A stretch of DNA of 32,941 bases from a virus, in the IMG/VR virus record IMGVR_UViG_3300036978_000217, positions 1-32,941 of that record. One strand, written 5' to 3'. The notes below the pieces were generated by a model. The model searched no databases. It had not been told where the DNA came from and worked only from the letters and a program-made list of their open reading frames with translations. Each line of letters opens with the position of its first letter. The stretch's first letter is position 1. The position numbers and the translations under genes were made by a program. Positions 26,856 to 32,941 of the stretch are shown here, in pieces.

Positions 26856-28235
26856 CTAGGCCTTCAAGAAGTGGAAAGCATTCAAGTCGGTAACGTTCGA
26901 ACCAACGCGCTTGTAAGCAACCAAGCCACGCTGTCCAAGAGGCAGACCAGAACCATCGACAACGTTGGAAACAAACTCCACCGTCGTACCGAGGCGGTCG
27001 TAAATCACGAACTGGCTGAAGTCACCCAGGATGGCCATGACGGTACCTGAGGTGGTAGCCGAGCTCATGTCCGAGCTGTTGATCAGTGGCGAGCCCAGCA
27101 GTTCGTTAGAACCAACAGGGAGCAACTGGCCAGCAGCGGATGGGTTAGCAATCTGGCGAACAGTGTTGAACCACGCCTTGTTAGCAACCCACGTAGAGTT
27201 GTCTTCGTAGCGAGGATTCGCAGCGTTGACCACGGCGAACACGTCAGCAACAGAAGCTGAGGTGAACGAACCACGAGTCGTCGCAGTAACAGTTGCGGCA
27301 GCAGTCGCAGAGATCGCGGTGACGATTCCCTTAGGTGCACCCGAACCGGAACCACTGATGAACGCGGTGCCTTCAGCGAAATCAAACGCTTCAGCAATCA
27401 GACCTGGCAATTGTGCTTGCAGGTTTGAGTCCTCAAAGATTTCAAATGAACCAGTCAGGTAAGCGGTCAGCTTCGCAGCCGTAATCTGTGGGTTAGTGAA
27501 CGCAGGAGTACCGTCAGTGAGAGCGGTTCCTTCAGCAACCCAGTAGGTCGTGACACCATTGACAGTGACCAGGTTGAGCACGTTTTGCGTACCCTGAACA
27601 ACGCGGGCCACCGAACGAATCGGGTTACGTGTTGCCGTACCAGTCTTGATCAACGTGGGGTCAAGCAGTGTTGGCAAAGTAAATCCACCATTGGCACCAG
27701 TCAACGTCATCGACGCACGAAGCGCGTCAACTTCTTCAGCATTGAAGAACGAGTTCTGGCCCTGAGACTTCATCCAAGAACCGAAAGCGGAACGGTAAGC
27801 AGGTGAACCGTGAACCAGTGCGTGAACAGCTGCACCAGGAATGTTCTCAATCTTGTCAATAACCACTGCACGCTCAGCGTCAGAAACGCCACGGCCAGAG
27901 GTCTCAAACGCGGTGATGGCGCGAGCAACAACATCGTTGCTACGGTCATCGGCACGAAGATCAGACACATTCTCAAACGGGTCGTTACGCACGATCACGT
28001 TAGGAACAGAGAAACCGGCTTCACGCTTAAACGATGGCTCGGCTTGGATTTCTGCAAACTTAGCGGCACGAGCAACTTCGTCGTCCTTTGCAGACTTCTT
28101 GCTATCCCACAAAGAAATGCACTCAGCGTAACGAGCTGCTTGCTCTTCTGTTGGGTTTTCTAGGGCATCAAGCTCAGTGATCTCGGCACGCAAAGCGTCC
28201 AACTCTGAGGCAAGCCCTTCAATTCGGGTGCTCAT
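26856..28235 (-). CDS. Major capsid protein, HK97 fold
   Basis: The 459-residue protein has an N-terminal coiled-coil delta/scaffold region (residues 1-70: GLASELDALRAEITELDAL) and then the HK97 capsid core (VVQGTQNVLNLVTVNGVTTYW, FEIFEDSNLQAQL and a GSGSGAPKGIV loop, LGDFSQFVIYDRLG near the end). The scaffold would be removed by the protease encoded just upstream. ATG 28235 directly follows the protease stop, with AGGGGG upstream. Confidence 0.92.
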   Translation of the reverse strand: MSTRIEGLASELDALRAEITELDALENPTEEQAARYAECISLWDSKKSAKDDEVARAAKFAEIQAEPSFKREAGFSVPNVIVRNDPFENVSDLRADDRSNDVVARAITAFETSGRGVSDAERAVVIDKIENIPGAAVHALVHGSPAYRSAFGSWMKSQGQNSFFNAEEVDALRASMTLTGANGGFTLPTLLDPTLIKTGTATRNPIRSVARVVQGTQNVLNLVTVNGVTTYWVAEGTALTDGTPAFTNPQITAAKLTAYLTGSFEIFEDSNLQAQLPGLIAEAFDFAEGTAFISGSGSGAPKGIVTAISATAAATVTATTRGSFTSASVADVFAVVNAANPRYEDNSTWVANKAWFNTVRQIANPSAAGQLLPVGSNELLGSPLINSSDMSSATTSGTVMAILGDFSQFVIYDRLGTTVEFVSNVVDGSGLPLGQRGLVAYKRVGSNVTDLNAFHFLKA

Positions 28236-29009
28236 TTAGAGGACCCCCTTCTCCCTAGCCTGACGGCGCAAGGATTGGAATGAATGGTTTGTCCGCGCAG
28301 AGTGGTCATCAATGACCGGCTCCTCGGCAGCGGCCTCAGGTGAGGTGCTGGAATCCGTATCAACAACTTCGTCAAGTCGCATCACGGGAATCTGTAGCAG
28401 GCCAGCAATCTCGGCACGCTGGTCAGCGTCCAAGTTGGCTAGTACCTGGGCGATGTCCTCGGCACGCACACCGAGAATCGCAGCGGTCTCATAAGCAGGG
28501 AACGGAGTAGGTCCGTATTCGCGCATCGCAATCTCCGTTCGAGTAACAGTTCTTAGGGACCCATCCGCGGCAGGCTTAAAGCCACCGCGGGGAGTAGGAA
28601 TGTCTGAGCGCACAAACGCACCAGAGAACGATTGAGCAGTGATCGCACCAGTGCGGATACCCTCAAGAACCTGGTCAGCCACCGGAGTGTTGTTGTATCG
28701 AGTAATCGTCAACAGCCCGCGCTCGTCAGCAACAATGCTTTCGGGCGTACCGATGGGCATTGAGTAAGCGTCAGATGGTGTGCCCCAAATGGTGCGACCG
28801 TGGTTGTAAAACACACCAAAGCGCGTGCCCTTATCAGCCAGTGTCTTATTGAACGCGGCACGATCAATGACCTCAAGGTACTGGCCACTGCCGTCAACAA
28901 TGCGCTGCGGAGTGTTGAACACCGCGGCATACGCCTCAACAGTGCGACCATCGCCACCACTACGAATAGTGATGTCCTCCAGTGGGTAAGCGCGAGTAAA
29001 ATCAATCAT
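28236..29009 (-). CDS. Prohead protease, HK97 (S78) family
   Basis: The 257-residue protein has catalytic H70 in VFYNHGRT and the Ser motif AQSFSGAF (S127 likely), with a later EIAMREYGPTPFPAY helix typical of the family. The Glu/Asp-rich C-terminal part is probably a self-removed tail. It cleaves scaffold from the capsid protein during maturation. ATG 29009 overlaps the portal stop (ATGA). Confidence 0.88.
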   Translation of the reverse strand: MIDFTRAYPLEDITIRSGGDGRTVEAYAAVFNTPQRIVDGSGQYLEVIDRAAFNKTLADKGTRFGVFYNHGRTIWGTPSDAYSMPIGTPESIVADERGLLTITRYNNTPVADQVLEGIRTGAITAQSFSGAFVRSDIPTPRGGFKPAADGSLRTVTRTEIAMREYGPTPFPAYETAAILGVRAEDIAQVLANLDADQRAEIAGLLQIPVMRLDEVVDTDSSTSPEAAAEEPVIDDHSARTNHSFQSLRRQAREKGVL

Positions 29010-30232
29010 GCGGGGACCTGACCATTCGGATAAAGCGCGGTAGGAATCGCGCCAGTGTGGGACAACAAAGAGAAGTCATCAGCGTTCACAGCATTCGTCA
29101 CTGAGTCCGGCGTGTAACCCGCACGAATCAACTCACCCATCGCGGTCGCCCTTGTGCGGTTAGCCTCAGCACGCTGAGACTCACCTTCCTGCAACGCAGC
29201 AATATCAGTCACGTCATACCAAAGACGAGCACCATCAGGAACATTGACAAGTGGCTCAAGAGCTGCACACGCGGAGCGCCAATGTGAGCGCATAAAGTTA
29301 TCGCCGAAAGCCTTCAACGCCTGGCCATAGTTGGAGTACGTGGCGGCGTCAAGGCCGGCCTGCAAACCAGCCACAATCGGGGGCACCGAAGCGGCCATAG
29401 CGATACGAGCCTCGCCAGCCTTTTGCACATCAGTGAAAGCCATCTGCTCAAAACTATTACCAACAATGGTCATGTCAGCACCCTCGTCGAGCACCATTGT
29501 CTTCTCACCAGTGGCACCAGAATAACGCGCGTTGAAGCGATCACGAAGGCGGTCAATCGTTTCCTTCGTCAGCTTCGTGTTGTACTTAATGACAAGGTTC
29601 GGGGTGGCAGCGTTATCAAAGAACGTTTGCTTGTGCACGGTCATCGCGTGATCAGCGTTAATCTCACGCACCACAGGGGTCAGGCAACTCATGCCACGGT
29701 ACTCAGCCAGCGGGTCAGGCAACGGTGCCCAGTGTGCTACTTCCTCAACGGGATAGAACTCCTCGCCAATGCCATCACGGCGATACACATAACCAACGAC
29801 CTCAACCACACCAGTTACATTGTCAAAGACCGTGGCAATCTCAACGCGGTCAGGACGCAAACGCTCCAGGCGCGTACCAGCGTCGCGAATGAAGGCGTTG
29901 CCAGACAGGAAGACGTCCTGCTCCATGCGGGCCAGCAGGTCGCCAGTGGTGCCGTTAGGCCACGGCTTCTCAAGCTTGAGCAGGTCAGGATTGCCATACA
30001 GTTTCTTGTCCGACAAGTTGCGAAACTTGAACTCAGCCTCAGTGAACAGGTTGAGCCGAGCGTTCATCACAGCAGCGACAATCGGATTGCCACCGACACC
30101 ATCAGTGGCCCACGAAATAAAGTTATCGCCTACGCGCTCACGGGCCACAGACTTGTAAGTTTCAGACAGCACCATTGCCGACTGGACAGCGCGTTCGGGT
30201 TCACGCCCCAGGATGGAATCGATTAGCCTCAT
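29006..30232 (-). CDS. Portal protein, HK97 family
   Basis: The 408-residue protein has the family pattern: NPIVAAVMNARLNLFTEAEF, LLARMEQDVFLSGNAFI, PVEEVAHWAPLPDP, YRGMSCLTPVVREI and a C-terminal DITDIAALQEG-like helix (here DVTDIAALQEGESQ). It forms the dodecameric DNA channel. It overlaps a small membrane protein upstream (ATGA) and the protease downstream. Confidence 0.9.
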   Translation of the reverse strand: MRLIDSILGREPERAVQSAMVLSETYKSVARERVGDNFISWATDGVGGNPIVAAVMNARLNLFTEAEFKFRNLSDKKLYGNPDLLKLEKPWPNGTTGDLLARMEQDVFLSGNAFIRDAGTRLERLRPDRVEIATVFDNVTGVVEVVGYVYRRDGIGEEFYPVEEVAHWAPLPDPLAEYRGMSCLTPVVREINADHAMTVHKQTFFDNAATPNLVIKYNTKLTKETIDRLRDRFNARYSGATGEKTMVLDEGADMTIVGNSFEQMAFTDVQKAGEARIAMAASVPPIVAGLQAGLDAATYSNYGQALKAFGDNFMRSHWRSACAALEPLVNVPDGARLWYDVTDIAALQEGESQRAEANRTRATAMGELIRAGYTPDSVTNAVNADDFSLLSHTGAIPTALYPNGQVPA

Positions 30233-30369
30233 TGACCATCCTCACGAGTAAGAGCAAAGAACCCCACGCACACACCCGCGGCGATAAGACCAAGGGCGGG
30301 CAGAATCCATGCAAGACCAGCGACGATTAACGCGCCAGCAAGAACAAGCAGGACGATCGACTTAAACAC
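30229..30369 (-). CDS. 46-residue two-helix membrane protein
   Basis: This frame starts MFKSIVLLVLAGALIV and has two hydrophobic helices around LPALGL, with a short polar tail (TREDGQ). The GTG at 30369 has GGAGGG five bases upstream, and the TGA overlaps the portal start (ATGA). The strong ribosome site and tight packing support a real gene. Function unknown; it sits beside a larger membrane protein. Confidence 0.68.
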   Translation of the reverse strand: MFKSIVLLVLAGALIVAGLAWILPALGLIAAGVCVGFFALTREDGQ

Positions 30370-30384
30370 AACGACCCTCCACGA

Positions 30385-31185
30385 CTAGACACCATCCCCA
30401 CGGAACGGGTTAAACACAACGGACAAAACAAGCAACAACAACCACGGGGCAGGCACACACGCAACCGCATACACAATCACCAACGGTGCACACCACTGAT
30501 ACAAGCGAACCGTGTCAGTGGCCATCAACAGCTGGCCGTAAGCAACAACCACGCACAACGCAAGACGCACATCGATGACGGTCAACGCGATCAGCAGGCC
30601 ACCCCACGGGGCGATCAAATACGCATCACGCTTGAGCACCATCTGACGGTGGAAACGCACACCAGTGCGGAACGGATGGAGCAACGTGTCCTCAATGCCA
30701 GGCCCAACTACAACATCCGCACCAGGCTTAACCATCACTATGCGCACCAACGCTGGGATCAAAGCAAGCAACAGCCACGGCGTAAAAGCGAACAGCGCCG
30801 CAAACACAGGCGCCGATTCCTTCACCATCCCAGCCACACAAGCCACCAGCACAGCAGCCACGATCAGGTCATTGACAAACAACGCAGCCGACACAGTGGC
30901 CAAACCAAGACTCAACGAATCAGTAAGCACAGGGTTCCGCAGATTGAACTCAGTCATCGGCAACGCAACAAAGACAACGACACCAGCCAAGGCCTGCCAC
31001 CACGAACCGCACAACGACGCAATGCCAATGCAGGTCAGCAGCACACCAAGCACACTGGCTACACGCCAACGCACCAACGACGCACCACACAAAGCCGGCA
31101 ACAACCAGCGATAGCAGAACGGTCGAGGTGCACCACGGCCCTCAGCCATTGACACATAACGCCTGGAATCAGGGACAAGAATCAT
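30385..31185 (-). CDS. Multi-pass membrane protein between terminase and portal, possibly GT-C-like
   Basis: The 266-residue protein has about seven membrane helices. The N-terminal APRPFCYRWLLPAL resembles the RPF-YR-LLP motif seen in many GT-C type membrane glycosyltransferases and related integral membrane proteins, but I see no sure catalytic acid pattern. A gene like this between terminase and portal is unusual. ATG 31185 has AAGGA upstream. It may modify host or virion glycans, or alter the cell surface against superinfection. Confidence 0.55.
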   Translation of the reverse strand: MILVPDSRRYVSMAEGRGAPRPFCYRWLLPALCGASLVRWRVASVLGVLLTCIGIASLCGSWWQALAGVVVFVALPMTEFNLRNPVLTDSLSLGLATVSAALFVNDLIVAAVLVACVAGMVKESAPVFAALFAFTPWLLLALIPALVRIVMVKPGADVVVGPGIEDTLLHPFRTGVRFHRQMVLKRDAYLIAPWGGLLIALTVIDVRLALCVVVAYGQLLMATDTVRLYQWCAPLVIVYAVACVPAPWLLLLVLSVVFNPFRGDGV

Positions 31186-31193
31186 CTGGGTCC

Positions 31194-32636
31194 TTAGATG
31201 AAATAAACCTCGGGCTCACCAGAGGCAACAGCCTGCGACTGCACGCCATAAAGCGCGTTAGTCGCAGCGATCAATGGTGAGATGTTGCTAGTGGCAGAGC
31301 GGCGGTTCCACGCCTGCTGATCACCCAGGTCACGCAACGCCGCACCATTAACAGCCTCATTCAAAGCAGGCTGGTCAAGGTGGTGCAACACAGAATCAGT
31401 AACAGCGTCACGGAACGAACCACAAGCCCGAGCAACATCGCGCGTTGACATTAAAAACAAGTCCACACCCGCGGCCTCAAGATCAGGAATCAAAGACCCA
31501 GCAGACGACCCAGCATCAATCACAAGCTGGCCACCCCACTTGTCCTGCAATTCCTTCGCACGCTTAACAACCCACTTTGCACCATTGCGTTGGTCAACAA
31601 CCTCAACGTGATACGAGCCATCATCGCGCAAACCAGCGCAAGCGATTACTGCTTCACTACGGTCCCGCGGAATGTCCAAACCAAACACCATCTCGCCACT
31701 AATCTGCGAGGCAGTATCAGCAAGGTCTTCCCACACGTTCGCACCAAACACAGGCTCAGCGGCACCAGTGACCCACTGATTCAGGCCAGCGCGTCGCCAC
31801 TCATTGATGTCGGTGTAAGTCTCAAACTCCGCGCGAATCGCGGTCTCATCCACGGTGTGCCCCATGCTGGGGATACAAGACCACCACGTGGCAGGGTCAG
31901 TGGGGTCATCATCGATGTCCGCGGACCACTCAAAGTAGGCAGTTCCGCTAAGTGAATTATCTGTAACCGATTGGCGACCAGCATCAACTTTGCCACGCAA
32001 ATACGTTGACCCAGCATTCCCAGCAGTCGAAACAATCCACAGCTGAGGCCCAGGCAGAAACCTACGACGCGCACGCATAGCAGGCAACAACGCCTGCTCA
32101 AGCCTGGCATCAGTGTAAGCAAACGCCTCATCGATGACAGGGAAATCAAGTGACCCACCGTGGCCGGCCTTCTCAGTGGCCGCGGTGATCGTCAACCGTG
32201 AACCAGTCTTCGCCATGAAAGCCTCATGCCCGCTGGTCTTACGCACAGTGAACAACTCACCCAAAGCCGAAGCCTGCAACACAGGCCAATACTCATCCAA
32301 CAACTTGTCACGCGCAGCCACACCAGACTGCGCAGCATAGGTAATGTGCTGACGCTCAACACACCCCAACGCACGCCACGTCATCAAAGCCAAAATCAAC
32401 GTTGTCTTACCAGCCTGGCGAGGAACCGTGAGCACTACCTGGTCATAAACAAACCGGCCAGCGTCATCAACCTCAAGGGCGACATCAACCACGTGCTGCT
32501 GCCACGGCATCAACGGCGTACCAAGGGCAGCAGCAATCTCACCAACATTGCCACCAAACGTGGCGCGATCAGTCCGCGGCGTGCTGAAGCGGGGCAGACA
32601 TACGAGTGATGAGTCGGTCGAGAGCGTCGTTGTCAC
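31194..32636 (-). CDS. Terminase large subunit
   Basis: The 480-residue protein has Walker A VPRQAGKTT (71-79), Walker B FPVIDEA (D169, E170) and a nuclease half with FGLDIPRDRSEAVIA and QLVIDAGSSAG. It packages DNA through the portal. I chose GTG 32636 because AAGGAG lies seven bases upstream; the longer TTG 32654 frame has no site. It overlaps the small subunit by 68 bases. Confidence 0.92.
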   Translation of the reverse strand: MTTTLSTDSSLVCLPRFSTPRTDRATFGGNVGEIAAALGTPLMPWQQHVVDVALEVDDAGRFVYDQVVLTVPRQAGKTTLILALMTWRALGCVERQHITYAAQSGVAARDKLLDEYWPVLQASALGELFTVRKTSGHEAFMAKTGSRLTITAATEKAGHGGSLDFPVIDEAFAYTDARLEQALLPAMRARRRFLPGPQLWIVSTAGNAGSTYLRGKVDAGRQSVTDNSLSGTAYFEWSADIDDDPTDPATWWSCIPSMGHTVDETAIRAEFETYTDINEWRRAGLNQWVTGAAEPVFGANVWEDLADTASQISGEMVFGLDIPRDRSEAVIACAGLRDDGSYHVEVVDQRNGAKWVVKRAKELQDKWGGQLVIDAGSSAGSLIPDLEAAGVDLFLMSTRDVARACGSFRDAVTDSVLHHLDQPALNEAVNGAALRDLGDQQAWNRRSATSNISPLIAATNALYGVQSQAVASGEPEVYFI

Positions 32637-32904
32637 CCACAGGCTCCTTAACAATCAAAGCCTCAAGCGTGGCACGCAACTCACGCGCAACAGCTGCCGT
32701 CGCAATCCCAGCATCACCATCAAGCGTGCGAGCCAACCTCAAAGCAGTGGCACGAAGCCCAGCGGTCCCAGGTTCGTTATGCACAGATAAGTCCTCAAGC
32801 ACAGCGCTCTCTATCGGCCCAGTTTCAATCGCGACAACAGGAGGCACCGCGGGATGACGTGAACGTCCTGACGCGCGTCCTACGGACTCTGACGATGCAC
32901 TCAC
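32569..32904 (-). CDS. Terminase small subunit, probable
   Basis: The 111-residue protein has a flexible N-terminus (GRASGRSRHPAVPP), then helices (GLRATALRLARTLDG, ARELRATLEALI). Its size, position and overlap with the large subunit support the assignment, though the DNA-binding motif is weak. The GTG start has GGAGG six bases upstream and overlaps the stop of a truncated upstream gene (GTGA). Confidence 0.7.
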   Translation of the reverse strand: MSASSESVGRASGRSRHPAVPPVVAIETGPIESAVLEDLSVHNEPGTAGLRATALRLARTLDGDAGIATAAVARELRATLEALIVKEPVGDNDALDRLITRMSAPLQHAAD

Positions 32905-32941
32905 TGGTCCCCTCCAAACTGCTCGCGGGCAAAAAGTCGGT
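32901..32941 (-). CDS. 3' end of an upstream gene cut by the window edge
   Basis: The frame RLFAREQFGGDQ ends at the TGA at 32901, overlapping the terminase start (GTGA). Only 12 codons are visible. It may be the tail of an HNH endonuclease, which often precedes terminase in phages, but that is a guess. Confidence 0.4.
   Translation of the reverse strand, partial: RLFAREQFGGDQ

Noticed and set aside
29423-30226. 267-codon plus-strand frame across the portal gene
   Set aside because: It is antisense to a clear portal gene, has no ribosome site and no recognisable domain; it is a codon-bias shadow.
1-32941. Lysogeny module (integrase, excisionase, attachment site)
   Set aside because: No tyrosine or serine recombinase motif is seen in any frame. 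The HTH proteins alone do not establish lysogeny.

Overview
The window looks like most or all of a small tailed double-stranded DNA phage genome (siphovirus morphology) that infects an actinobacterium. The evidence for a phage is a complete HK97-type head set (terminases, portal, S78-type protease, capsid), a tape measure protein, a frameshifted tail chaperone pair, and an M15 endolysin with holin-like genes. The evidence for an actinobacterial host is a WhiB-like protein with the four-cysteine iron-sulfur motif and three strong promoters with TANNNT -10 boxes. Base composition is moderate, not the very high GC of Streptomyces or Mycobacterium. I see no integrase, tRNA gene, CRISPR array or insertion sequence.

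Almost everything is transcribed leftward (minus strand). Reading from the right edge: terminase small and large subunits, two membrane proteins, portal, protease and capsid (32.9-26.9 kb). Next come a capsid-region glycosyltransferase, a set of minor head or fibre proteins and the head-tail connector (26.8-23.1 kb). These are followed by tail terminator, tail tube, tail chaperones, tape measure and a lectin-bearing minor tail protein (23.1-17.0 kb). The lysis block holds two membrane proteins and an M15 endolysin (17.0-15.6 kb). After it comes a mixed block with a DnaQ-like exonuclease, metallopeptidase, DUF6378-like protein, orphan DNA methyltransferase and HAD phosphatase (15.6-11.9 kb).

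At 11.9-10.9 kb there is a regulatory hub. A rightward promoter drives a four-gene islet of three zinc ribbons and a 49-residue ribbon-helix-helix protein, and a divergent leftward promoter drives the WhiB and replication genes. Repeated palindromes lie between them. Left of the hub are WhiB, a Cas4-like nuclease, a possible ssDNA-binding protein, a primase-polymerase and a helicase encoded as separate overlapping genes, RusA, a membrane-anchored transglycosylase and a zinc-finger/HTH protein (10.9-3.8 kb). That stretch closes with a clear terminator at 3684-3717. The leftmost 3.7 kb carries a tail-fibre-like protein, a displaced HK97-gp10-like neck protein and two HNH endonucleases, with terminators at 970-1000 and 21-40.

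Genes are packed with 4- or 8-base start/stop overlaps, and several real genes shorter than 60 codons were recovered by following this chain. The most unusual features are RNA-level. A terminator-like hairpin has a 7-base loop complementary to the Shine-Dalgarno of the zinc-array HNH gene. A second upstream hairpin has an anti-Shine-Dalgarno loop. An H-type pseudoknot with 9- and 10-base-pair stems lies between the two holin-like genes.
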